Shown here piece by piece: positions 18,655 to 28,603 of a DNA stretch of 64,000 nt. The stretch is from the NCBI RefSeq assembly GCF_005886105.2, contig NZ_PNCO02000001.1:3675501-3739500 (forward strand). The letters run 5' to 3'. Origin of the DNA: Pseudoalteromonas galatheae. Lineage in GTDB: Bacteria > Pseudomonadota > Gammaproteobacteria > Enterobacterales > Alteromonadaceae. Position 1 is the first letter of the stretch, and each line of letters opens with the position of its first letter. A program made the position numbers and the translations under genes. The notes below the pieces were generated by a model, which worked only from the letters and a program-made list of their open reading frames with translations, did no database searches and was not told the DNA's origin.

Positions 18655-21321
18655 ATGGGCAGAACAATGAAAACAACTAAGTTGAAGCAATTTAAATTGA
18701 ATAAACTTGCCGCCATCGTGACAGCAAGTACCTTCTCACCCCTGTTACTCACCGCTGCACCATCAGCATTAGCCGAAGAACAAAGCGCAACAGAAAAAGT
18801 CGAAGTGATTGAAGTAAGAGGCATTCGCCGCTCGCTTGAAGCTTCAATGAACACCAAGCGCTTTGCAGACGGTATTGTTGATGCTATCACCTCGGAAGAT
18901 ATTGGTAAGTTTCCCGACAAAAACATTGGTGATGCGCTACAACGTATTTCAGGGGTCACGGTAGACCGCCAATATGGCGAAGTCAGCGGTGTTACCATTC
19001 GTGGTACCGCACCAGAGCAGTCGCGCATTTTGTTAAATGGCCAATCCGTTGCCAGTACCGACTGGTATGATTTGGGGCCATCCACACGTACTTTTAACAT
19101 GGAGTTGTTGTCTGCAGAACAAGTTTCGGCAGTGAACGTCTACAAAACACCTGAAGCAAACATTGAAGAAGGTGCGCTGGGTGGCACGGTAAACCTCGTC
19201 ACACGTAAACCACTGGACCTAGATGCACACACTTACATGGTGTCGGCAGAAATGGGCCGCTCTACCTTGTATGATGAAAATGATTTAAGCGGATCGTTTT
19301 TAGGTAGTTGGAAGAGTGATGATGAAAAGTTTGGTGTTTTGGCCGCTTACTCACTTGAGCGGTTAACGTCTGGTCGCCATGTAATAGAATCTATCGGTTC
19401 ATATACTAAGCAGTTTGAAGCTAACCCTGATACCAATCAAGTCGATCATATTTCTGCATGGGCCATTGGTTCACAAGCATTTAGAGCTGAGCGAGAGCGC
19501 ACCAGCGCACAGCTCACCGCACAATTTGCGCCAAGTGATAACATCGAATTTGCGGTAGATTATTTCAACTTTGAATTCGACAACCCACATGTTAACCATA
19601 ACTTTCTTACCGTTACTGGTCGTGGCGCAGGGACGACTGATGTGGCAACCAATGATGCAGGCGGCGCTCAGCGTGCCAGAGTATTACCTGCTTACGCATC
19701 AATTATCTATAACCCTACTATTCGTAACGCCGTAAATATGGAAGTCGATGTCTTAAACTTCAGTGGTAAATACGTCGGCGATACTTTCGAGGTAAGCGGT
19801 GTTATTGGTCGATCTACATCTGATGGTGGTACGCAGTTTGGCTCCTCAAGTTGGTGGATCCCAGCAACCGATGAAGGAGACAAAATTGGCGATCCAGCTT
19901 TCCCTAATGGTCAAAATAGTACCGATGGTGGCTTTACTTATGATGCCACAGGCCCTTATCAAATTTGGTTTGACTCGTTAGATCCGAGCGATGCCTCCCA
20001 GCTCAAATTTGCTCATGAATCAAACTTCCAAACGACAGTTCAAGAGCATGAAGTAAGTTATGCACAAGCCGATATCAAGTGGATGTTAGAACACGATTAC
20101 TTCAAGAACATCAAAGCGGGTGTGAAAGTAAACAAAAACGAATTTTCACGTATCGCACTCCAAAGAAATCCAGCAGATGTAATTGGTTTTGTTCCTGATG
20201 GTAACAGCTTAGCTAATTGGAGTGATGGTATTTTTACCAATCTTCATTCGCAAACAGGCGGACATATCCTTAACTCATACGCCAAGATCGATGAAGACAA
20301 ATGGTGGGATTTTATCACTGGCAAATATGAGGCGGGTGAATTAATCGAGCAACAAGACCTTGGTAAGACTTACAATGTTGAAGAAGATATGCTCGCTATT
20401 TATGTGCAAAGTGATTTCAGTGGTGAAAACTTCCGCGGTAATATCGGCTTGCGATATGTGGATACAGAGCAACAGTCCACAGGTTATGTCGATAACACAG
20501 TATTCGATGAAACGGTTGACTACGACAACTGGCTACCGAGCATCAACTTCGCTTATGACTACAGCGACGATATTATCATCCGTGCGGCCGCCTCTAGCGT
20601 GATGTCTCGAGTTAACTACAACGACTTAAAGCCAGGTCTAGCGATTGATGCCAACTTTGGTTCTGCCACCGGTGGTAACCCGAATCTTAAACCATATGAA
20701 GCAGACCAAGCGGATATTGGCGTCGAATATTACTTTACCGAAGCTTCCTTGTTCTCAGCAGCCATTTTTGTGAAGAAAATTGACAACGTTGTCTTTTCTA
20801 CCGAAGCGATCGAATATGTAGACGGATGCGGTACCGACCCTTCTAAATATGATCAATGCCGAGTCACACGCCCACGTAGTAACGGAGACGGTGACGTAAC
20901 AGGGATAGAACTGCAGCTTCAACATAGCTTTGATAATGGCTTTGGCTTTATTACTAACTACACCTACGTGGATAGTGAAACCACCACACCAGATAATGCA
21001 AAAGAAATGGTGCCAGGTGTATCTGAAAACTCATTTAACGGCTCACTATTTTTCGAAAACGAGCAATTTAGTGCACGTCTTGCCTACAACTGGCGTAGTG
21101 AGTGGGTTGGCCTAGGTGCAGCACAAGCCGTACGCAACGACAGCTACCAACAATGGGATGCATCTTTGGTGTGGCATGCGATGGAAAATCTGGATGTCAG
21201 CTTAGAGGGTGTTAACCTGACCAATGAGGTTATTCAATCTTACGACACCAAATATAACTTAACGCAAAACACCATCGAATTTGGTACGCGCTATTACCTT
21301 GGCGTCAGCTATAAGTTCTAA
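18655..21321 (+). CDS. TonB-dependent receptor, probably for chitooligosaccharides/GlcNAc
   Basis: This outer-membrane active transporter of up to 888 residues has a signal peptide ending ALAEE. A TonB-box-like stretch (EKVEVIEVRGIRRSLEAS) leads into a plug with DALQRISGVTVDR, VTIRGTAPEQSRILLNGQ and GALGGTVNLVTRKPL, which are hallmarks of the Xanthomonas/Caulobacter-type sugar receptors. The barrel ends in Phe (GVSYKF). ATGs at 18655 and 18667 are both plausible: AGGA lies only about three bases before the first, while MKTTKL at 18667 gives a more typical signal peptide. The substrate is inferred from the downstream permease, kinase and hexosaminidase. Confidence 0.9.
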   Translation: MGRTMKTTKLKQFKLNKLAAIVTASTFSPLLLTAAPSALAEEQSATEKVEVIEVRGIRRSLEASMNTKRFADGIVDAITSEDIGKFPDKNIGDALQRISGVTVDRQYGEVSGVTIRGTAPEQSRILLNGQSVASTDWYDLGPSTRTFNMELLSAEQVSAVNVYKTPEANIEEGALGGTVNLVTRKPLDLDAHTYMVSAEMGRSTLYDENDLSGSFLGSWKSDDEKFGVLAAYSLERLTSGRHVIESIGSYTKQFEANPDTNQVDHISAWAIGSQAFRAERERTSAQLTAQFAPSDNIEFAVDYFNFEFDNPHVNHNFLTVTGRGAGTTDVATNDAGGAQRARVLPAYASIIYNPTIRNAVNMEVDVLNFSGKYVGDTFEVSGVIGRSTSDGGTQFGSSSWWIPATDEGDKIGDPAFPNGQNSTDGGFTYDATGPYQIWFDSLDPSDASQLKFAHESNFQTTVQEHEVSYAQADIKWMLEHDYFKNIKAGVKVNKNEFSRIALQRNPADVIGFVPDGNSLANWSDGIFTNLHSQTGGHILNSYAKIDEDKWWDFITGKYEAGELIEQQDLGKTYNVEEDMLAIYVQSDFSGENFRGNIGLRYVDTEQQSTGYVDNTVFDETVDYDNWLPSINFAYDYSDDIIIRAAASSVMSRVNYNDLKPGLAIDANFGSATGGNPNLKPYEADQADIGVEYYFTEASLFSAAIFVKKIDNVVFSTEAIEYVDGCGTDPSKYDQCRVTRPRSNGDGDVTGIELQLQHSFDNGFGFITNYTYVDSETTTPDNAKEMVPGVSENSFNGSLFFENEQFSARLAYNWRSEWVGLGAAQAVRNDSYQQWDASLVWHAMENLDVSLEGVNLTNEVIQSYDTKYNLTQNTIEFGTRYYLGVSYKF

Positions 21322-21329
21322 CCTCGGAG

Positions 21330-21351
21330 CCCCAGTCCCTTGCGACTGGGG
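21330..21351 (+). other. Hairpin between receptor and halogenase-like gene
   Basis: A perfect 8-bp stem (CCCCAGTC with GACTGGGG, 6-base loop) begins eight bases after the receptor stop and ends ten bases before the next ATG. No T-run follows. It probably protects the abundant receptor mRNA end or reduces read-through, setting a high receptor-to-enzyme ratio (inference). Confidence 0.5.
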
Positions 21352-21361
21352 TCATGTGCCT

Positions 21362-22849
21362 ATGAAAACAATACAGTCACTCACCATCCTTGGTGGTGGT
21401 ACAGCCGGTTGGATGTGCGCAGCCTACCTTGCAAAGCATCAACCCAATTTATCAATTACGGTGATTGAGTCATCAAAGATTGGCAGAATTGGCGTTGGCG
21501 AGGGCTCAACGCCGCATTTGCAGCTTTTTATGCAAAGTCTTGGTGTGAAAGAACGCGATTGGATGCCCGCATGCCAAGCCAGCTATAAAACCGGGATCTA
21601 CTTTGATAATTGGAATGGCGACAATGGTAGCTACTTCCATCCTTTCTTCTCTGAAATGGATGCCAAAACAGCGGAAGTCTACTTTGTCAACGCCAACGCC
21701 AGACGTCGTGGTAACGAATATATAGATAAGCCCGAACATTACTTTTTAGCCGCAGTACTGGCCGGGAAGCAACAAGCACCACTGCCACAGCGCCCATTAC
21801 CAAGGGCGCTTGAGTACGGCTATCACTTTGATGCGCAAAAACTCGCAGATTGGTTAAGAGCATTTAGCCTAGCGCGAGGCGTAAAACATATTCAAAGTAC
21901 GGTGAGTAGCGTACAGCATCATGCACGGGAAATTATGGCACTGACACTTGAGTCGGGTGAGCAGGTGAAAAGCGATTTTTACGTCGATGCCTCAGGGTTT
22001 AACGCCCTACTGATAGAGAAAACGCTCGAAGTACCCTTTATTTCCTTCGCCGATCAGTTACTCAATGATTCAGCGGTCGCGATTGCTGGCGCTAAAACAA
22101 ACCCGCTACCTTCAAGCACTTCTGCTATCGCGATGCCGTGCGGCTGGCGCTGGCAGATCCCGCTACAAGGCAGAACCGGACATGGTTACGTATACAGCAG
22201 CGCTCATACCACCCCCGAAGAGGCTGAGGCTCAACTGCGTCAAGCCGCGCAACTCGATAAAGGACAAGCCAAGCATCTCACCATGAAAGTGGGCATGATG
22301 GCTCGCTGTGTTGAAGGCAATGTGTTTGCTATTGGCCTCGCGCAGAGCTTCATTGAGCCACTCGAAGCCACCGCGCTGATGGTCACAGGTTATAGCATTG
22401 AGTTATTGAGTAGGCTGCTTTCGCAACAGCTTGAGGCACAAGCCATCAATCAACAACTGTCAGAACTGGTGCTCGGTATTAAAGAGTATGTACTGGCACA
22501 TTACGCCACCAGCAAGCGCGCAGATTCACCGTATTGGCAAGATGCGAAAGTCGCAGCATTGAGCTTAAACGAGCTTGATGAGCTGCTCACACACTGGCGT
22601 AGCGGTGCTGATTTTGATGCTTGGCTCAACCAACACAAGAAGCACTCTCCCTATATTCGTCCCAGTTGGTATTGCTTACTTGGCGGCATGGATCATCGCG
22701 ATAGCACCTGCCAAATGCCCTTTGATCAAGCGCCACAGCATATTGAACAGGCGGCTAAGGCCTACCTTACAAAGCTTAGTGATGAGCATTTTACTGCCCA
22801 TACAACTGCACTGGAACAATTACAGCGAGCACAAGCATTCCGTGCATAA
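21362..22849 (+). CDS. FAD-dependent tryptophan-halogenase-like protein
   Basis: This 495-residue flavoprotein has the FAD-binding motif LGGGTAGW at 10-17, a Lys at 76 in the position of the catalytic Lys of flavin-dependent halogenases (QASYKTGI) and the halogenase signature WRWQIP at 262-267. Halogenase assignment is by motif. Many TonB-receptor-linked homologues have no proven halogenating activity, so the real reaction is open. An upstream in-frame ATG at 21281 lies inside the receptor gene; 21362 is chosen because the FAD motif then starts at the normal distance. It sits between receptor and permease genes of the sugar locus. Confidence 0.82.
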   Translation: MKTIQSLTILGGGTAGWMCAAYLAKHQPNLSITVIESSKIGRIGVGEGSTPHLQLFMQSLGVKERDWMPACQASYKTGIYFDNWNGDNGSYFHPFFSEMDAKTAEVYFVNANARRRGNEYIDKPEHYFLAAVLAGKQQAPLPQRPLPRALEYGYHFDAQKLADWLRAFSLARGVKHIQSTVSSVQHHAREIMALTLESGEQVKSDFYVDASGFNALLIEKTLEVPFISFADQLLNDSAVAIAGAKTNPLPSSTSAIAMPCGWRWQIPLQGRTGHGYVYSSAHTTPEEAEAQLRQAAQLDKGQAKHLTMKVGMMARCVEGNVFAIGLAQSFIEPLEATALMVTGYSIELLSRLLSQQLEAQAINQQLSELVLGIKEYVLAHYATSKRADSPYWQDAKVAALSLNELDELLTHWRSGADFDAWLNQHKKHSPYIRPSWYCLLGGMDHRDSTCQMPFDQAPQHIEQAAKAYLTKLSDEHFTAHTTALEQLQRAQAFRA

Positions 22850-22955
22850 CCCAATTGCGGGTGGTGGAGAGATTCCCCTTGATCTTTTTGTTTGTCTGCC
22901 CACAAGCGAGATCGCCACGCCATCACCCGCTCTCTAATGAAGGTGGAAATACAAC

Positions 22956-24221
22956 ATGAAAAAAAGCTACCTGGTGATTGCCTTAGTATTGGCAACCTTT
23001 TTTACGGTGTCCTTTATCACCAATATTTTAGGCGCGATTTTTCCAGCATTAATAGAAAGTTACAGCATAGGTCTAACGCTCGCGGGGTTTTTCCCGTTCG
23101 CCTTTTTTATCGCTTACGGTGTGATGTCTATTCCAGCGGGACTGCTAGTTCAGCGTTTTGGAGAAAAAACCGTTATGCAGCTTGCATTTACCCTTGCTGC
23201 AATTGGCGCAACGACCTTTGTGCTAATGCCAACGTTTGCCATTGCCATGGTTGCGTTGTTTATGCTCGGCTGTGCCATGGCATTGCTGCAAGTGGCTATC
23301 AATCCACTATTACGCGCTAGCGGTGGTTCAGAACACTTTGCCGTACTTTCAGTGTTTGCGCAGTTGATGTTTGGTGCTGCCGCGACACTCGCGCCTCTGA
23401 TGTATAGCAAACTACAGTCTCAAGTCACCACCGCAGAGGGATTTGGCGGAGCGCTGTCTGGTGTTATCCCAGCAGATAAAACTTGGCTAAGTATCTATGC
23501 GGTATTCGCTACCCTGAGCATCGTGATGCTATTGCTGTCGCAATTTACACCATTTAGCGCGGTACCCGAGCAGAAAAAGCAGCAGCTGAGCTGGTCACAA
23601 AGTATCGGCTTTTTTAAAGATAAAACCGTACTGAAATTTTTTGCCGCCATCGCCGCTTATGTCGCGCTAGAACAAGGTGTAGCTAACCTGATTTCCGTCT
23701 TTTTGCAGCAGTATCATGGCCTAGATCCAACCACCGAAGGCGCAAAAGTGGTGAGCGAATTCTGGTTATGCCTAACCTTAGGTTGTTTACTTGGGCTGGC
23801 ACTACTTAAACTCATTGATGCACAAAAGCTTTTGATTTTATTCAGCTCTGGCGCCGCTATCGCACTGTTAAGTGCGTTATTCGGTAACACTACCGTGGCG
23901 CTTATTGCTTTTCCAGTTGTGGGATTCTTTCTCTCCATTATGTGGTCGGTCATCTTTGCTCTGGCATTAAATTCATTCAAAACCGGCCATGGCGCAATCA
24001 CGGGGATTTTATGTACCGGGATCATTGGCGGTGCATTTATGTCTCCCATCATAGGTTTTGCGGCTGAATTGAGTAACAACTTACAGCTTGCTGCCCTGCT
24101 ACTCCTACTGCCACTTAGCTATATTCTGAGTGTTGGTGTATGGGCTAATCCTTTGATTAAAAATAAGACTTTTGGCAATAGCCGAAAGACGCTGTCTCAA
24201 CCTCTAAATGAAAATAGTTAA
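22956..24221 (+). CDS. nagP: MFS sugar permease, probable N-acetylglucosamine transporter
   Basis: This 421-residue inner-membrane protein has about twelve helices and belongs to the FucP-like major facilitator branch (PFAFFIAYGVMSIPAGLLVQRFGEK, then VAINPLLRASG). In other marine gammaproteobacteria NagP of this family takes up N-acetylglucosamine. The assignment here rests on the adjacent ROK kinase and GH20 hexosaminidase. GAAGGTGGA precedes the ATG. Six bases separate it from the kinase gene. Confidence 0.78.
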   Translation: MKKSYLVIALVLATFFTVSFITNILGAIFPALIESYSIGLTLAGFFPFAFFIAYGVMSIPAGLLVQRFGEKTVMQLAFTLAAIGATTFVLMPTFAIAMVALFMLGCAMALLQVAINPLLRASGGSEHFAVLSVFAQLMFGAAATLAPLMYSKLQSQVTTAEGFGGALSGVIPADKTWLSIYAVFATLSIVMLLLSQFTPFSAVPEQKKQQLSWSQSIGFFKDKTVLKFFAAIAAYVALEQGVANLISVFLQQYHGLDPTTEGAKVVSEFWLCLTLGCLLGLALLKLIDAQKLLILFSSGAAIALLSALFGNTTVALIAFPVVGFFLSIMWSVIFALALNSFKTGHGAITGILCTGIIGGAFMSPIIGFAAELSNNLQLAALLLLLPLSYILSVGVWANPLIKNKTFGNSRKTLSQPLNENS

Positions 24222-24227
24222 ATTACG

Positions 24228-25103
24228 ATGAATCACTCTTTGTTATGTATTGACTTGGGTGGCACCAAAGCGCTTGTGGCTTCGGTTGCACACACTCAGG
24301 TCGAGCAGGTACGCCAATATGCGGTGCCTAGTCAGGCCAACTTGAACCAAGTTAATGCCTTTGTTATTCGTTTAATCGAAGAAAACCTAACGGCCGAAGC
24401 AACCGGTATTGCGATTGGCGTACCAAGCACACTGGATGTATACAGCGGCACGGTGCTGACAACACAAAATATTCCAAATTGGCAAAATGTGCCTCTGAAG
24501 GGATTGTTAGAACAGCGCTTTTCATTGCCAGTTGTCGTCCATAATGACGCAAACTGCTTTGCATTTGGTGAATACTTATATGGTGAGCACCATGCCAACA
24601 ACCTAATTGGCGTATGCCTTGGCACAGGCATTGGTGCCGGTTTTGTGCTTAACGGTAGTTTATATACGGGTAACCATAGTGCTGCTGGAGAGCTGGGCAA
24701 CTTAAGCTATCTTGATGGAATTATTGAAGATTATGCTTCAGGACAGTTCTTTGGGCGACAAGGAGTTGAAGGGAGGTGGTTGGCCGAACAAGCACGTAGT
24801 GGCGACCCATTTGCACTACAACAATTTGAGACTTTTGGCAGTCACGTTGGTCATGCACTCGCGCAAGTAGTCATGGTGCTGAATCCAGATGTCATTGTAC
24901 TTGGCGGCTCCGTGACGCATTCATATGACTATTTTAACGCTGCACTTGAAGCCAAGATGCAGCAGTTGCTTGGCAATGCTTTATATCAATCCGTTCGTGT
25001 CATTCCAAGCACCTTAAATCACGCGCCACTTTTAGGGGCATACGGATTGTTTCAACACAATAAAATTAACCATGATAACAAGGAACTAGCCAATGAAGTT
25101 TAA
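24228..25103 (+). CDS. ROK-family sugar kinase, probable N-acetylglucosamine kinase
   Basis: This 291-residue cytoplasmic kinase has the ATP-binding motif DLGGTKA at 8-14, the sugar-site phrase VVHNDANCFAFGE and GVCLGTGIGAGFVLNG. The usual ROK zinc cluster CxCGxxGC is absent; the equivalent region reads HSAAGELGNLSYLDG. No helix-turn-helix is present, so it is a kinase rather than a repressor. The Shine-Dalgarno sequence is weak, which suggests coupling to the permease gene. It overlaps the hexosaminidase start by 11 bases. Confidence 0.82.
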   Translation: MNHSLLCIDLGGTKALVASVAHTQVEQVRQYAVPSQANLNQVNAFVIRLIEENLTAEATGIAIGVPSTLDVYSGTVLTTQNIPNWQNVPLKGLLEQRFSLPVVVHNDANCFAFGEYLYGEHHANNLIGVCLGTGIGAGFVLNGSLYTGNHSAAGELGNLSYLDGIIEDYASGQFFGRQGVEGRWLAEQARSGDPFALQQFETFGSHVGHALAQVVMVLNPDVIVLGGSVTHSYDYFNAALEAKMQQLLGNALYQSVRVIPSTLNHAPLLGAYGLFQHNKINHDNKELANEV

Positions 25104-27639
25104 TCGGCTTATGGCCCTACTTTTTGGGGTGTCGTCACCCCTTTATGCGCTCGACCAAACCGCAGTAAACTGGTTAGGCCAAAATCTTGATGTAAAGTAC
25201 ACCTTACTTGATAGCAAGCCAAGCACCTGCCCCAAGGCACAACAAAAGTGTTATTACTCGGCGCTGAGTTTTAGCGTAGCTAAAGAAAATACCAAGGCAA
25301 ATAATGACTTTGCTATCTTTTTTAGCCAACTGATGCCGATTTACCATGTTGAGGGCGATAACTTTGCCATCACCCATATCAATGGTGATATTCACAAAAT
25401 CACGCCTGCGGCGGGGTTTAGTGGGTTTTCAAGTACTCCCACTACCGTGCGCTTTTATACCAAGGATTCTCAGGTTACGCGCTCGGAATTTATGCCAAAC
25501 TATGTTGTAACGGACGCGCAGCTTAAGCTCACCCCACAAGTGATCAAAAGCACGCAAACCCAGCGCGATAACGACACAGGACTTGAGCTACAACCTTATC
25601 TGGCGCCATTTGATACGCTCAATCAGCTGCAAACCAGCAGTAAAGATGACACGCCGTGGATGGGCAGTGAATACTTATATCAACATCAAGTGAAGCCAAC
25701 GCTTGATGCTGCAATTGGGCTGATACCAAAGCCCAAACAACTGACGATGCTGTCCGATAGACGCCTCAATCTAGCGGCCGGTATTAATCTGCAACTTTCA
25801 GGCGTTTCAGCAGATGCTATCGCCATGGCACAACAGCGACTCAATACTCTCGGGGTAAAAAGCACCAAGGACGGACTTGTAGTTAATGTCGCTGTAAAGC
25901 CAAATCAGCAATCAAGCCCACATTATCAACTGACGGTCGCCGAAAATAATATCTCAATCCAAGCCAATAACAGCGCTGCTGCATTTTATGCGCTACAAAG
26001 CCTTGCGGGACTGTTGGATATTAATGATTTAAGTATTCCCATGGTGGATATTATTGATACACCAAGGTATGACTTTCGTGGTTTACACGTCGATGTTGCC
26101 CGCAACTTCCGCTCCAAAGCCTTTATTTTACAAACCATTGAACAGATGGCGGCGTATAAGCTAAATAAACTGCACCTTCATTTAGCGGATGATGAAGGCT
26201 GGCGCTTAGCCATCGACGGTCTTGATGAACTCACCTCTGTCGGCGCTTATCGCTGTTTTGATTTGACCGAAACTCGCTGCCTATTGCCGCAATTAGGCGC
26301 AGGAAATGATAAAAACGCGCAAGTGAATGGCTTTTACTCTGCTGAGGATTATATTGAGATCCTGCGCTATGCCAAGGCGCATCATATTGAGGTGTTACCC
26401 TCATTAGATATGCCTGGTCACTCACGCGCTGCAATCATCGCCATGGAGGCGCGATATAAAAAGTTGATGGCACAAGGCAAACCAGAGAATGCACAGCAGT
26501 ATCGATTAGTCGAAGCTGCTGATAAAACGCGTTACAGCTCCATTCAACATTACAACGACAACACGCTAAACGTCTGTATTTCAAACACTTACACTTTTAT
26601 CGACAAAGTATTAAGCGAAGTAAAAGTGCTGCATGACCGTGCGGGTGTACCACTCAATACATACCATATAGGTGCCGATGAAACCGCAGGTGCTTGGCTA
26701 GAGTCACCGGCTTGTAAAAAATTGCGCTCAAGCGTGAAAGATTTTACCAACTTTAACGGTTACTTCATTGAACGGATCGCAAAGTTACTAGATAAAAAAG
26801 GAATACAGGTTGCAGGGTGGAGCGACGGTTTAGGTGATGTACGTGCTGCAAATATGCCAGCAAACGTACAGAGCAATGCTTGGGCGACATTAAGCGAAAA
26901 CGGGCACGCGGTCGCGCATCGCTTCGCCAATCAGGGCTGGCAGGTTGTCTTGTCTAGCCCTGATGTAACCTACTTTGACTTTCCATATCAATCTCACCCA
27001 GAAGAGCGTGGTAATCACTGGGCAAGCCGCGCTATTGAAAGTAAGAAGATGTTTGAATTTATGCCAGACAACCTTCCTGCACATGCTGAATTCTGGAAAA
27101 ATACCAATCACCACGCCTACATAGCCAACGACAGCGACTCATCACTAAACAAAGGGGTTAAGTTTGCCGGGCTCCAAGGACACTTATGGAGTGAAATGCT
27201 GCGCAGTGATGCACAAGCCGAATACATGCTTTATCCACGGCTATTAGCCCTTGCAGAGCGTGCATGGCACCATGCCGAGTGGGAATTACCCTACCAAGCT
27301 GGCCGAATATACAGCCAATCTAGTGGATATTTTACTGCTAAGTTAAAAGCGCAGCGAGAAGCTGATTGGCAAAGATTCGTGGCTATTTTAGGCTATCAAG
27401 AACTACCTAAATTAGCACAAGCCGGAATTGAATTTCGCATCCCTGTCGTCGCTGCAAAACAGCAATCTGGAGCAAAGCTCGACGCTTTTACCGCCATTCC
27501 AGGTTTTGTTATCGAAGCACAACTTGAAAACGGAAACTGGGTGCCCTTCAATGCCTCACTTAATCAAGTACAGGCGCTTAGAGCGGTGCACCCAAGCTCA
27601 GGTCGCAAAGGGCGAGCTTTGAGTTTAAAGAATAAATAA
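25093..27639 (+). CDS. GH20 beta-N-acetylhexosaminidase (chitobiase type)
   Basis: This 848-residue exported enzyme releases terminal N-acetylglucosamine from chitobiose and longer chitin oligomers. It has a signal peptide ending LYA, an N-terminal CHB_HEX carbohydrate-binding domain (about 25-175) and a GH20b domain (about 215-330). The catalytic barrel begins at RGLHVDVARNF and carries the D529-E530 catalytic pair in HIGADETAGAW. A short C-terminal domain begins near 770 (FRIPVVAAKQQ). The domain order and length are those of periplasmic chitobiases. It is the last gene of the sugar locus. Confidence 0.93.
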   Translation: MKFNRLMALLFGVSSPLYALDQTAVNWLGQNLDVKYTLLDSKPSTCPKAQQKCYYSALSFSVAKENTKANNDFAIFFSQLMPIYHVEGDNFAITHINGDIHKITPAAGFSGFSSTPTTVRFYTKDSQVTRSEFMPNYVVTDAQLKLTPQVIKSTQTQRDNDTGLELQPYLAPFDTLNQLQTSSKDDTPWMGSEYLYQHQVKPTLDAAIGLIPKPKQLTMLSDRRLNLAAGINLQLSGVSADAIAMAQQRLNTLGVKSTKDGLVVNVAVKPNQQSSPHYQLTVAENNISIQANNSAAAFYALQSLAGLLDINDLSIPMVDIIDTPRYDFRGLHVDVARNFRSKAFILQTIEQMAAYKLNKLHLHLADDEGWRLAIDGLDELTSVGAYRCFDLTETRCLLPQLGAGNDKNAQVNGFYSAEDYIEILRYAKAHHIEVLPSLDMPGHSRAAIIAMEARYKKLMAQGKPENAQQYRLVEAADKTRYSSIQHYNDNTLNVCISNTYTFIDKVLSEVKVLHDRAGVPLNTYHIGADETAGAWLESPACKKLRSSVKDFTNFNGYFIERIAKLLDKKGIQVAGWSDGLGDVRAANMPANVQSNAWATLSENGHAVAHRFANQGWQVVLSSPDVTYFDFPYQSHPEERGNHWASRAIESKKMFEFMPDNLPAHAEFWKNTNHHAYIANDSDSSLNKGVKFAGLQGHLWSEMLRSDAQAEYMLYPRLLALAERAWHHAEWELPYQAGRIYSQSSGYFTAKLKAQREADWQRFVAILGYQELPKLAQAGIEFRIPVVAAKQQSGAKLDAFTAIPGFVIEAQLENGNWVPFNASLNQVQALRAVHPSSGRKGRALSLKNK

Positions 27640-27659
27640 CGAATTAGATCGATATGTGA

Positions 27660-27685
27660 TGCTAAGCCCTACTTAGTTCTTAGCA
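27660..27685 (+). terminator. Weak hairpin after the hexosaminidase gene
   Basis: TGCTAAG and CTTAGCA pair (7 bp, 12-base loop) about 20 bases after the stop and are followed by CCTTTATC. It is a plausible terminator of the sugar operon, though the T-run is short. Confidence 0.4.
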
Positions 27686-27864
27686 CCTTTATCAAGCACC
27701 AAAAGGCGTTGATAAAATGTAATTAATAGCAAAATGTTGAAAAAGTAACAAATATGTTTTAGCTTGGTTACTGTGTTACTCTTTTGTTCTATTAGAATAA
27801 AAAGACGACATAAACACAATATAATGAGCTCAAAATGAGCCTATGATTTAGAAGGAATACTGAA

Positions 27865-28038
27865 ATGAAATTATCGTTAAATAAAAAGAAAATCAAAGCC
27901 CTATCAGCTGATAAACAAACTGTACCAGCAGTAATGACCCCACAGGTTGCAGGTGGTGGTTTTCGATTCAGCCAAGACAGACTGACGCATTGTGTTGCCA
28001 ATACATGTGGTCGTCATACTTGCCCTGATGTTTACTAA
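27865..28038 (+). CDS. Class I lanthipeptide precursor with Gly-Gly leader
   Basis: This 57-residue peptide has a 31-residue leader (MKLSLNKKKIKALS..., MTPQVAGG) and a 26-residue core starting GFRFS. The core contains three Cys (HC, TC, TC) with Ser/Thr partners, including the phrase CVANTCGRHTC. The leader matches those at 33376, 45995, 46212 and 50403 in length and pattern. Gly-Gly is the expected cut site of the C39 transporter at 40458. GAAGGA lies nine bases upstream of the ATG. It was too short for standard gene calling thresholds but sits next to LanB/LanC, with a hairpin terminator after it. Confidence 0.85.
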   Translation: MKLSLNKKKIKALSADKQTVPAVMTPQVAGGGFRFSQDRLTHCVANTCGRHTCPDVY

Positions 28039-28060
28039 TCGAGAGTAAATAACACGGTTC

Positions 28061-28080
28061 AGTGCCTCATTGGAGGCACT
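28061..28080. terminator. Terminator hairpin between convergent genes
   Basis: AGTGCCTC and GAGGCACT form a perfect 8-bp stem with a 4-base loop. It starts 22 bases after the precursor stop and lies seven bases beyond the stop of the convergent gene at 28088, so it can serve both directions. Confidence 0.65.
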
Positions 28081-28087
28081 TTAAGGC

Positions 28088-28603
28088 TTACTTAAATTTA
28101 ACTTTTTTGTCGCTTTTCGTATAAATGCGCGACTCTGGTTGAGTCCACTCACCGTTTTTAAAGTATTGCGTCGACACCGTAAATTGACCATCCTCAAACT
28201 TACTGGTTGATTTCACCTTTGTAATGCCATCTTTGTTATTGACGACCTCTTCGTAAGCCACAAACTCACTTTGGCTCTGGGCTTTCATCGTACCTTGGGT
28301 GTAAAACCCTGCAGTCGTAAAATAGTAAAAAACTAAACTCTCTTTACTTTTATCCCAGAAAATTAATGACTCCCCTCCATACACCCCGTCATTGATTGAG
28401 TGTAACGTACGAATAGCGGTACCGTTTAGAGCACGCTCCCAATGACTAACATCTCGCATTGCTGGCTGCCCTTTAGGCACTTCAAAACGAGACTCCCAAG
28501 TGCCAAGATAAGGCGAAAAGACCTCAAGCTCTTCGTTTAAGGGCTGATTAGCCCAAGCATAAGTGTTAACAATAAGCAAAGTGGTAAGGATAAGTTTGTT
28601 CAT
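28088..28603 (-). CDS. Exported DUF1579-like protein of unknown function
   Basis: This 171-residue protein has a signal peptide (MNKLILTTLLIVNTYAWA) and a beta-rich lipocalin-like body (YLGTWESRFEVP, LIFWDKSKESLVFYYF, TQGTMKAQSQSEFVAYEEV). It resembles DUF1579-type proteins. A TTG at 28624 is in frame, but ATG 28603 opens the signal peptide cleanly. It is placed between a lanthipeptide precursor and LanB, so a link to the cluster is possible but not shown. Confidence 0.6.
   Translation of the reverse strand: MNKLILTTLLIVNTYAWANQPLNEELEVFSPYLGTWESRFEVPKGQPAMRDVSHWERALNGTAIRTLHSINDGVYGGESLIFWDKSKESLVFYYFTTAGFYTQGTMKAQSQSEFVAYEEVVNNKDGITKVKSTSKFEDGQFTVSTQYFKNGEWTQPESRIYTKSDKKVKFK

Noticed and set aside
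21281..21361. Longer N-terminus for the halogenase-like protein
   Set aside because: It lies within the receptor gene and its hairpin; the FAD motif fits the start at 21362.
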